From positions 1-15,552 of the forward strand of contig SGPM01000493.1 in assembly GCA_004802725.1 (NCBI GenBank): DNA of 15,552 nt, in the 5' to 3' direction. The translations under genes and the position numbers were made by a program. This stretch comes from Antrodiella citrinella. Taxonomy: Eukaryota > Basidiomycota > Agaricomycetes > Polyporales > Steccherinaceae. The notes under the pieces were generated by a model. It saw only the letters and a program-made list of their open reading frames with translations, had not been told where the DNA came from and made no database searches. Of this stretch, positions 7,712 to 15,552 are shown piece after piece. Every line of letters starts with the position of its first letter. The stretch's first letter is position 1.

Positions 7712-9074
7712 ATGTCCGCATCTATAGATACTGCACCTGTATCTCAGTAAGCCGATTCTCCTATCTACCGCTCTCTTTCTCCTGCTCACTCCCATTCATC
7801 CATGCTTTTCTCCCGCCCGAAAAGGCACATCACCATCTCCTGCGATGGCGACGCCTCCTTCCCCGCCAGTCTCTCCTTCAAATGCTCAGTCACAGACTCA
7901 AAGGGGCCCCGCCGCACCATGGAAGACGCGCACTCCATCATCGTGCCCTTCGGCGGCGTCCGTGGCCAAGGCTTCTTCGCCATCTTTGACGGGCACGCAG
8001 GCAAGCAGGCTGCAGAGTGGTGCGGGCAGAACTTCTCCCTCGTACGTCTCGCGCGCGCGCGCGTCCTAGTTTCTTGACTACGTAACGCCACACTGACCTA
8101 GCAACCCCATCGCATCCGCAGTGTCTCCTAGAAGCGTTGCGTAAACACCCTGCCGCTAATATACCCGACGTGCTCAACCAGACCTTTCACGACGTCGATA
8201 CGAGTCTGTCCCGTATGACCGAAGAATCCGACGGCAAGATGCATTCCGGGTGCACCGCCGTCACCGCCTTCCTGCGTCTCGAAGACGCCAACGGCAAGCA
8301 AGCGTTCATCCCGCCCGACTTTGACCCTCTGCGCTCGTCGACCGAGATGATCGAAGCCGACGGCGAAGATTCCGGCGGGAGCGGCGGCGAGACACACGAG
8401 GAGCCCAAGAAGAAGAAGAGCGGGAAGGCGCGACTGAAAGACCGTCTCAAGAGCATTGGGGGTGGCGGCCGCTCGGACTCTAACTCCGTCGCCACGACGA
8501 GCTCGCATTCGTCCGCGTCGTCGGACAAGGACGCCGCAGCGCGCGTGTATACCCCCTCGTCAGCTTCGAACATTCGTCGGGTCCTGTACTGCGCGAATGC
8601 CGGTGACGCACGTGGCGTGTTGTGCAGAGCCGGGAAGGCGGTCAGGTTGACTTACGATCATAAGGGATCGGATAAGCAGGAAGCCAAGCGGATCATGGAC
8701 GCTGGCGGGTTCGTCATGAGCGGAAGGGTCAACGGCGTTTTGGCTGTGACGCGTAGTCTGGGCGATTCGTCGATGAAGGAGTACGTGGTGGGTTCGCCGT
8801 ACACGACGGAGACGGAGCTGAGTGATGAGGACGAGTTCTTGATCTTGGCATGCGATGGCGTACGTCTCTTCACATTACTCTTAGATCTTCTGACTGACTG
8901 TATGACGTGGCGCAGTTGTGGGACGTGGTGGAAGATCAGGCTGCCGTACAACTCGTACGAGACGTCGCGGACCCCCGGAAGGCCGCAGAAACGCTTCTCG
9001 ACCACGCGTACAAGAACTGGTCTTCGGATAACGTCACCGTCCTCGTCGTCCGGTTCAGGAATCCTGCCAAGTGA
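7712..9074 (+). CDS. PP2C-type serine/threonine protein phosphatase (PPM family)
   Basis: A metal-dependent Ser/Thr phosphatase, probably Ptc1-3-like, acting in stress or MAPK signalling by family analogy. Exons 7712-7746, 7825-8041, 8122-8859 and 8916-9074 give 1149 nt, 382 aa. Motifs in order: RTMEDAH (42-48), FDGHAG (66-71, metal-binding Asp-Gly), SGCTA (126-130), NAGDARGVL (243-251), RSLGD (295-299), CDGLWD (328-333, made by the last splice) and SSDNVTVLVV (366-375, metal-binding Asp). Residues about 139-235 are an insert absent from the minimal fold: acidic, then KPKKKK-type basic, then Ser-rich low complexity, probably a disordered regulatory loop. The start is uncertain: ATG 7712 with donor GTAAGC (7747) keeps phase; ATG 7802 also gives an open frame; ATG 7615 would need a 40-nt intron (7652-7691). 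The second intron contains an alternating CG run. Confidence 0.93.
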
Positions 9075-9490
9075 AGTGCCCGTCACGACGATTCACGTTT
9101 CGCATCCCATGACAGTAATCACTGGGGTCATGGACCCGAGCATCGTACCTCACGATGTCCACTCTCCCCACCCGTCGAACGAGGGTCTCGGTGGTCTTTT
9201 CACTCTTCTTCAATCATTCATTCTGTGGCTATGATACCTTGGGTCTCTTTACTGTAAAGGTCATTGTTCAGGACATTCCGCGGAAGACATCCCCATCTCT
9301 GCCATCTGCCATCTTATATCGCATCCAATCTCCCTCCCTCCCTCTTCTTTCCTCATGTTGCTCTTACTCTTGCTCTCACTCTGTCACTCTCAGATGATTC
9401 CGTTATCCCTCCCCAGTCGCAACTTAAAGTACGGAAAAGGCGTGGTATTTAGTTACAGCAACGCCTTGAGCCAAGGTACAGCAGAAGAAT

Positions 9491-9496
9491 AATAAA
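9491..9496 (+). terminator. AATAAA polyadenylation-like signal for PP2C
   Basis: A canonical AATAAA lies 417 nt after the PP2C stop. Fungal polyadenylation signals are loose and no transcript evidence is available. Confidence 0.4.
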
Positions 9497-9913
9497 CTGT
9501 ACGAGCAGATTTGTACTACATACACATATACGAGTGGCGACCAGGATGTTTATCACACGTACGCGGCAGTGCCGGACGTGAAGGATTCTGGGCACCCGTA
9601 GGAACTTGAGACGGACCGGGGAGGAATGGAGCGGATCATATGTGTGACTTCTCTTTTTTTCGAAAATGAATACGAGGATAGACGAGGAGGTAGGAATGAC
9701 GAGGGGTTACATTTCAGGATGGGGAACGACGAATAGCAAAAGGGAGGAAAAGGTTTCAGACTGCGAGGGATGGAGGAGAGGGTTGGTGATCGAATGGTTT
9801 ACGATATGCACCAAAGCGTTTGAAACATAAACAGAGTCGAGCGAACACTCACGCTCTCCACCACCACAAGAACGTACAAACCACAAGCAACGAGCAAGAG
9901 AAAGGAGACCAGC

Positions 9914-9931
9914 AGAAAGAAAGAAAGAAAG
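9914..9931 (+). repeat. (GAAA)n microsatellite
   Basis: Four perfect GAAA/AAAG units lie inside a longer purine-rich stretch (about 9890-9950), in the 3' flank of the minus-strand regulator, where the transcript would read CTTT. Confidence 0.85.
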
Positions 9932-10018
9932 ATCAAACGAAAAAAGAAAATCATTGGCTCTCTCAATACGAGAGAAAATGCGGCTCGGATGTGTTTATGC
10001 CTTCCTTGACTCCGAGGT

Positions 10019-13000
10019 TCACCAAGCCTCCGGCATAGGCGGAAAATCCCCCTGCCACCCGTTCGTGCTCGCCATCTGCAAGAAGATGCCGTCCGAGCCG
10101 TTCACAGGCAGCCCCAAGTCCGTCAAGCTCTACACAACCACCAACACACACGAAGCACACGGCCAACATTGAGCAAACGGATTGGATTACCAGCAGACTA
10201 CATAACGCGACACACCTGCTCTTGCAGCCACAGCGGGATCGCGCTGGGGCTGAATATGCCTGCGCCGCGGTCGCTCGGCCACGGCATCCCCAGTTCCTCT
10301 AGGGTGAGAGGCTGTTGCTGCACGGAGGGGCCGGCGTTGACCAGGTTCGGGTCGAGGAATGGGGGTGGCGGCGGCATCATGGCGTTTTCACCGCCGCCTG
10401 TTATGGGCGTTGCACCGCCAGGCGTACCGAAACCCATCTTGCGGCGGAGGTTAGCCAGCATGATCCGGAGGGTCAGGGCGTAGCTTGAAGAGCATTGTGT
10501 CAGCTGGAGACGAAATGGGCGGAGGAGATGGAGGAGCTTACCGTTCTGCGGCGACGTCGGAGAGTAGCTGCGCCAGCTGCTCCACTTGAACTATGATCTG
10601 GTTCAAGTCGAGCTCGGCCGGGAACAGATTGGCCATCTTCAGCAAGAAGAGGCCAGAGAATGCAGCGGTGACGAGGCTGTCATGCACCGCGTAGCGAAGA
10701 GCAGCCCTGCAAGCACAAGAGGTGAGAACGAGATCACATTTGAATCGCGTGAGTATACTGACCTGTAGGTAGGTGAATTGAGTAGGTTGGAGATGCAGTT
10801 CGACGCGGCGTCCTTGGCTTGGAAAGCGAGCTCCCGCTGCTCGAAGGGCATCTTGTCCCAAGAGACACCACGGAGTGCGACGCACACGAGCCACAATTTG
10901 GCATAATGCAACTCGCCGGCCAAGATCTTGCGCGGTAAAGCTTCGTCGTCCATGGATTGACCTAAGTAAAGACAGATGAGTGCCTAAAAGGTGTCTCTGT
11001 AGGCAAGGTCACGCACGATGTAATTCGTCACAATCCGCCCACCACTTGTCCAGGGCTATGTTGGCACGACGTATGAAAGCCAAGGTGTTGTGGTTGACCT
11101 GACCGTTGAGCGGTGACAAAGTCTCGTAGATTTGGGCTGAGGACGGTCCGATGAGCTCATGAAGCTTGGTGAGGTGCATAACACTTACTCTTTTGAGCAA
11201 TGAGCTCCACTTGAGAAATGAGGCGAACATCGGTCGGAGAGGCCATAGAATGAGACAAAAGCAGGCGGCAGTGCCGGATGGAAGATTCGTCACGGAGTAC
11301 GATGGGACGTCCAGTTCCAAGGCTCATCCTACACACATTGACGTCAGTCTGGCATCTTCAGACAGTATCACTGAACGCAACTCACTGATGATCAAACCAA
11401 TAGAGGCACAGCCAGATGCGCGCAGAGACGACTAGTCAACAAAGAGAGGTCAGACAAGGTGGTCAAATGGAAGATCTCCAAAATGGACTCGCCTAGATTT
11501 CTCTCCTCTTCCTCAGACCTATGCTTTCCGCCCTCATCTGCCAACTTCTCCAAAGCTCGATGCAAACCAAGGTCAAGAGCCATACGCATGGCATGCCCAC
11601 TCGGAAGCCAACCATTGGTACTCCACGCAGCCAACAACAACATGCCTGGATATAAAATAAGTGTCAAGTCCTGCAACAGACTGACAGATATGACGGACCT
11701 TGCACAGCTTCCTTTCGAACGACGGGACCGAACAGGGACGACCTGGCGATGCCTTGTGCTTCTTCCAAGCTCTTGTAGAACGAGGGGCTCAACGGGCCGG
11801 TACCGCTGCGAATCTTGCTTGCAACTGCCAATATGGCATCAAACGTCCACGGTGTGCGGTCGTAGATACTCTCGTAGGTATCGTACGTCGGATCAAACAC
11901 AGGGATGAAGATATGGCAACCCGAGAAGAAGCTGAGCGAGGACAGGTAAGAGATGGACCAATTAGCCCCCTCAATGCAGGACGTACATATGGAAGAGCTC
12001 TCTTGCTTCAGAATCCGACACCAGACCCTGACTTGGGTGTGAGCAACGAGAAGCACGGCAAAGACTCTAGCCTACCTTTTCCACAACATGGGGGAACGCA
12101 TTGTGAGGAGTCGGTTCGGCCTTCTTGCGCTTCTTTACCCTGCAAGTGACGTGAGACATGCGTACTCAACCAGATACTGCGCAACATACCTTGGTGCATT
12201 ATTGGAGGGTGCTGCTGCCGCCTCAGCGGCGGCATTCGCTAGACCTTGCAAAGCCTCAATCGGGGCGTTCAATGTGGACCGAGGCAAGGTATCCTCAGAT
12301 TCATCGTCCGAAGACGGAGCAGTACTGGGTATGATACCATAGGTGGCATATTTATGGGGCTAGAAATACGTACTGTCAGCTGAGTGGCTTGGGTACCGTA
12401 ATCGTTACTCACTGGAGGAGCAAAGCCAGGCAGGGGAGGAAACCTCGGGCGCGAAGAGGGGCCATCACCTGTAGCAGGAGGAGTGTAGACATCTGCACGC
12501 CGCGTGTCTAGGTCGCCAGGCCTGTATTGAAATTGACGGTGCTCACGAGATCCATTGCCATACATTGCAGATGGTGCCATGGATGCAGCCTGATTCTGCT
12601 GAACAGCAGATAGGATACGGTCCAGTGACGACTGCATGCCAATCATCTGGCTTTGCATGACCTGGATTCACCGATTAGCGACCATATCGTCACACTATGC
12701 GCTGGCACTCACCAGATATTGGCCTTCCAAACGAGACAGACGTCTAGGAGGCGACGGCGAACGAGAACGTGTCATCGACGACAGCTCCAACTTCAAAGCT
12801 CAGAAGACGACTCACTCAACGCTAGCGTTGGACATAGCCTGCACATTTTTCTTTTCGGGTTTCTCAAAGACGCAGGGCGTGCCACTGAGTTGGCATCGAC
12901 GACATGGAGCCTGCAAGGAGGTCGATGAGCCGGGCCGGGCGGAGGGTGCGGGCCCATGTAGAGGCAGCGGGACGGGGGAAAGCGAGCTCGAGGCAAAAGA

Positions 13001-13251
13001 CTTAGACATACCTCTCCTTCACATCTATTCTTGCCCTTTCGGCAGGCGGTACAGGCCCGTGCGCCCCTCTTGGGAATGTGGGACTGACTCGTCGGGGCGG
13101 GCGATGTTTGACTGGGACCCTGGTCCTGAGGCGAAGACATCATCTGGCCGTTTCCGCTATGATAGGAGGTGTTGGCGGAGAAGGAAGTGCGTCGTCGCTT
13201 TCCGGATGGTTGTTCGTAGGCGTCGTTCGAGGTCGATGGCGAGAGCGACAT
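10019..13251 (-). CDS. Zn2Cys6 fungal transcription factor with middle homology region
   Basis: A nuclear DNA-binding regulator; its target pathway cannot be read from the sequence. Exons: 13251-13012, 12910-12816, 12743-12713, 12661-12413, 12359-12190, 12139-12076, 12027-11987, 11931-11699, 11645-11493, 11431-11386, 11328-11189, 11136-11017, 10961-10763, 10706-10542, 10483-10216, 10129-10019. They sum to 2325 nt, 774 aa. The zinc cluster is C67-x2-C70-x6-C77-x5-C83-x2-C86-x6-C93, split by the first intron. It is preceded by a basic GKRRRT patch and followed by a short Leu/Gln-rich, probably coiled-coil, linker (about 108-150). A second basic patch, KKRKK, is near 264. The fungal transcription factor domain runs from about 285 (ARELFHIFFSGCHIFIPVFD) through LCLYWFDHQMSLGTGRP (about 432-448) to about 600. 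A Pro/Gly-rich tail follows. ATG 13251 is preferred (aaaATG) over in-frame ATG 13338. One intron has a GC donor. Confidence 0.92.
11432..11492 (-). other. Apparent GC-AG intron in the Zn2Cys6 regulator
   Basis: On the minus strand the exon ends ...CTA-G at 11493 and the intron begins GCGAGT, ending TTGACTAG at 11432 (61 bp). Splicing here makes ERNLVVSARIWLCLYWFDHQ-type sequence, the conserved continuation of this family. The nearest GT donor, GTCCAT a few bases downstream, breaks the reading frame. If unspliced, the frame hits a stop just before the next donor. Confidence 0.7.
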
Positions 13252-13478
13252 TTTCAGAGATGTGGACGACGGAAAACGACCCCTTGACGGCGCGCACCCG
13301 CCATCCCCGCATATAATAATGGGCATAACACGATTCATATCAATAAATTGTAACCGTGGGAGTTTACTTTGATAATCCTCACTATGGCCCTACTTACGGC
13401 ATAAGCTCCCACATGTCATCACTTGACCAGGTTCGCCATCCTTCTTGGTTGTGTTCTCGCTCTCATGCAGTCAACTCC

Positions 13479-13511
13479 AAGAGAACGTTTACGGCGATAG
13501 GCCGTTCTCTT
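13479..13511. repeat. Inverted repeat in the regulator/secreted-protein intergenic region
   Basis: AAGAGAACG (13479-13487) and CGTTCTCTT (13503-13511) are perfectly complementary over 9 bp with a 15-nt spacer. It may be a dyad protein-binding site or incidental. Confidence 0.65.
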
Positions 13512-14062
13512 TACACCAATGAGTGCAACAATGCGTCAGATCTCTCCATGCTTCTTCAACGTTCCTGCTTGTCTAGAAATCACATAACAATGACTCCGGC
13601 TCAGGTATCTGGAGTTACATGTAGCACCAGCCCGCCGTTGACAGTGAATCTGATCACGCGCTGCCGATATCCGCCGTTGGAAGCCAGAGGTGAGTCCGAC
13701 CGAACTACCAGAAGCTGTAGTCCTCTCTCACATCGACAAATATAGCTTCAGGATAGTACGCAGCTGACTGGACTTGCGAAGTCCGAGTCTCTCTATACAT
13801 GGTAGAGCGAAAGTATGGAAGCTTGTTCTCATTAGCAAGGTTTTCACGCCAACGCCAGCATCGACTTGAACTTTGGCTCGCCATGGGGGCTTATGTAAGT
13901 ATGTCTACCACACAGGCGATTTATGTATATCAAGTACCTTCGAAATGCCTCGCAGTGCTCAGCAACACACCGGTGAAGCTCCCGAAATTCTAAATTCTCT
14001 TCAAACCTAGTCAAAGTAAGCCTTTTCCTTCCAAATATCCAGAGCATCACTGATACTGGTCC

Positions 14063-14078
14063 GATAACAAGATAACAA
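14063..14078 (+). promoter_or_regulatory. Tandem GATAACAA repeat abutting the start codon
   Basis: Two gapless copies of GATAACAA end at the base before ATG 14079, giving two GATAA cores 8 bp apart and an A-rich start context (acaaATGg). GATAA is the core of fungal GATA-factor sites, but the position this close to ATG makes a 5' UTR role equally possible. Confidence 0.6.
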
Positions 14079-14400
14079 ATGGTTTTCAAGCTTACCGTTG
14101 CAGCCGTTCTCGCCATGTTCGCCGCTGGCGCACTTGGTGTTCCAGACGCACTGCTCGCCAGGCAAATCGGCTGCATCCCATGCATTGACAGTGCCTTTGT
14201 CACCGTTGGTGATAGGACCTTCTCCGTACCGCTTTCTGCCGTGTGTACCTGCGTCGGCCCATTCATAACGGTCTCGGGAAGCGTACCCGGCTTTGCATCG
14301 TTGGAAGCGACCTCAGGCGTACGTACCTAGTGTTTCGTTCCTGAAATATACCTCTGTCACTGACGCTGTCTCACATTGACTTTCACAGCACTGCGGTTAA
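14079..14400 (+). CDS. Small secreted cysteine-containing protein
   Basis: Exons 14079-14318 and 14389-14400 flank a 70-bp GTACGT..CACAG intron and give 252 nt, 83 aa. Residues 1-20 form a classic signal peptide (basic Lys4, Ala/Val/Leu-rich core, cleavage near ALG-VP). A short propeptide-like LLAR segment (25-28) precedes the mature part. Cysteines lie at 32, 35, 56, 58 and 82, the last encoded in the tiny final exon (H-C-G-stop). Five cysteines is an odd number, so one is unpaired or the protein dimerises. It does not match the eight-Cys hydrophobin pattern or any family I recognise. It resembles a small secreted protein of unknown role. Without the splice, the frame ends at 14330 and loses the last Cys. 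An AATAAA follows at 14586-14591. Confidence 0.7.
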
Positions 14401-14448
14401 ATGGCAATACGAGTCGTTGTCCTCGACTAAACCGGTTTTGTTTACCCG

Positions 14449-14471
14449 TCAAGCTTCAACTTGAAGGTTGA
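14449..14471 (+). repeat. 3' UTR inverted repeat after the secreted-protein gene
   Basis: TTCAA-C-TTGAA with outer TCAA/TTGA forms an interrupted palindrome about 50 nt after the stop codon. It could be a small 3' UTR stem. Confidence 0.45.
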
Positions 14472-14585
14472 TAAATGTTTGAGATATCTGTTCTGCATTG
14501 ATTGTGCACTATGTTGTTTGTGCTGTTGTCGAGTAAGATTTCGGGAGATATTGTTGTACAGAAAACCAGAAAACCCCAGATGATC

Positions 14586-14591
14586 AATAAA
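14586..14591 (+). terminator. AATAAA polyadenylation-like signal
   Basis: A canonical AATAAA occurs about 186 nt after the stop of the small secreted-protein gene, on the same strand. Confidence 0.45.
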
Positions 14592-15552
14592 TGGACCACT
14601 ATTGTGATTGTTGTTGACTTATCACCATGGCACTTAGTATGACCATGGCGTCTGAGAGTATTTCAGGGCAGTGTCAAACCAGTACCAGTATTTCACGCGG
14701 AATTTGCAGAGTCCTCTCGTACTTGTCTTGGAAGATGCGACTCGGACTTGCCGACGTAAAGACAGTAAGATACTGTCGCGTCCGCCTAAGTTGGCAGTGC
14801 GAGCGGTCGTGGCGCATTTTTGGCACACATACCGGTTGTAAAAATATGATCACTCATCAAAGTGTAGCCACATTCAATGCGCTACTATTGCGATACCCTA
14901 CGATTCTTCCCGACGTTGTGGGGCCATCGAGTTGGGCCACCAACGCTCGGGCACTTGAAGCGCTTGCGTGAATCGCGCCACCGCCACCAACATCGACCCG
15001 ATTTGGCGTCGGTTACTTCACCGGATTGCCATATGCATCAAGCCACCGCAAATTGCCGCCTTCAGCTGTTACCCGAATGCCGTAGCTTGCCATCTCGCCT
15101 GCGATTGCAACTGTTAGTAAATCACCAACGCTTGGAGTCTTACGAAACTATGTTATTTCGTTCCAGGTCTGCATTTCCTCTTTCCGAAGCGACACTACTA
15201 CCTCGCACACTGGCAGCATCACATACAAAACCTCCGTCGCTGAGGGCGCGACTATGATCTCATTGCCTTACGTGCATCTCACAAGGTCATTGTCAAGCGT
15301 AAATCATATTGACTACGCAAAACCCAATGAATGTGTCGCAGCCTTGTATGTACTCATTGCCTCGTATATATGTGTAGTAGATATTGATATGGTCTCGGTG
15401 TGATGTGTAGGATAGGAATGTTAACGTGATCGCCGCGTATATCATATTCACCTGCTGGCCACCTCCACCACTTTCAACGCAGCGGAGCAGATTACAGCCA
15501 TGACAGGCGATAAAAGATACTAAAAGTCCACGATCAGACAACACACCATGAT
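14592..15552. other. Region without confident gene; one exon-like open segment
   Basis: Open frames of 60-125 codons exist on both strands (for example 14627-14971 and 14877-15257 plus) but show no family signature. The most exon-like piece is 15167-15403 (+). It is preceded by an acceptor-like TTCCAG, is open for 78 codons and begins VCISSFRSDTTTSHTGS. A Cys-rich in-frame segment (YPNAVACHLACDCN) lies just upstream before a GTAAAT donor-like site near 15117. No start codon or protein family could be tied to it. The gene, if real, may be degenerate or continue beyond the window. Confidence 0.3.

Larger units (their letters stand above)
9075..10018. other. Convergent 3' flanks (PP2C and Zn2Cys6 regulator)
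   Basis: No gene is visible. The left part is pyrimidine-rich, with short TCCC and CTCT runs (about 9328-9391), and serves as PP2C 3' UTR. The right part is A/G-rich on the plus strand and is probably the 3' UTR of the minus-strand regulator. Open frames here are short and carry no motifs. Confidence 0.6.
13252..14078. promoter_or_regulatory. Divergent intergenic region (regulator / secreted protein)
   Basis: No gene is recognised; the open frame at 13356-13745 (+) has no motif. This stretch must hold the promoters of the minus-strand Zn2Cys6 gene and the plus-strand secreted-protein gene. It contains a hairpin (13479-13511), a shorter inverted repeat ACTCC/GGAGT (about 13593-13615) and a tandem GATAACAA repeat directly before ATG 14079. 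Confidence 0.5.

Noticed and set aside
7430..7750. Independent gene upstream of PP2C
   Set aside because: Ser-rich low-complexity frame; its end is in phase with the PP2C N-terminus, so it is better explained as 5' UTR plus first coding exon.
8049..8064. Alternating CG run in PP2C intron as Z-DNA regulatory element
   Set aside because: Only a short run within an intron; without conservation it is a simple microsatellite.
8128..8573. Long minus-strand open frames opposite PP2C
   Set aside because: They are antisense shadows of a strongly supported PP2C exon in GC-rich sequence.
12636..13316. 226-codon plus-strand open frame opposite the zinc-cluster exons
   Set aside because: The minus strand gives a perfect Zn2Cys6 motif with consistent splicing; the plus frame has no recognisable domain.
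13844..14266. 140-codon minus-strand frame overlapping the secreted-protein gene
   Set aside because: The plus-strand gene has a signal peptide, intron and poly(A) signal; the minus frame shows none of these.
1..15552. CRISPR arrays, rRNA, tRNA, prokaryotic operons or phage defence islands
   Set aside because: No regular repeat-spacer array, no tRNA cloverleaf or rRNA sequence noticed, and the genes are intron-rich eukaryotic ones.

Overview
The window looks like nuclear DNA of a filamentous basidiomycete, most likely an Agaricomycete. The genes are densely interrupted by short introns (48-101 bp, mostly GT-AG). There is a Zn2Cys6 (fungal-type) regulator and a tyrosine-recombinase retroelement of the DIRS/Ngaro kind that is common in mushrooms. 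I found no rRNA, tRNA, CRISPR or bacterial-type operon. The organism call is an inference from gene structure and family content.

Layout. 1-1309: no gene recognised. 1310-4984: a decayed tyrosine-recombinase retroelement with a short hydrophilic ORF1, a reverse transcriptase/RNase H ORF and a tyrosine recombinase ORF. All catalytic motifs are readable, but the reading frames are broken by two in-frame stops, an 8-bp tandem duplication and two single-T insertions. Two segments behave as spliceosomal introns. 5016-5309: a cluster of short palindromes just 3' of the recombinase. 5631-7294 (-): an 8-exon gene for an eIF5-mimic protein (BZW/5MP family, W2 domain), 422 aa. 7295-7711: a divergent intergenic region with an E-box and a strong hairpin. 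7712-9074 (+): a PP2C-type Ser/Thr phosphatase, 4 exons, about 382 aa. 9075-10018: 3' flanks of two convergent genes. 10019-13251 (-): a 16-exon Zn2Cys6 transcription factor, 774 aa, with one apparent GC-AG intron. 13252-14078: an intergenic region shared with the next, divergent gene. 14079-14400 (+): a small secreted Cys-containing protein, 83 aa. 14401-15552: no confident gene, only one open segment that might be an exon.

The exon models for the three large genes were built by hand. Each splice was chosen so that phase and family-typical sequence continue across it, and exon lengths sum to whole codons. The host genes are not an obvious functional cluster: translation control, protein dephosphorylation, transcription and secretion sit side by side. 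The unusual material is the retroelement (introns, broken frames, palindromes), the GC-AG intron, the promoter hairpin and the GATA-containing tandem repeat in front of the secreted-protein gene.
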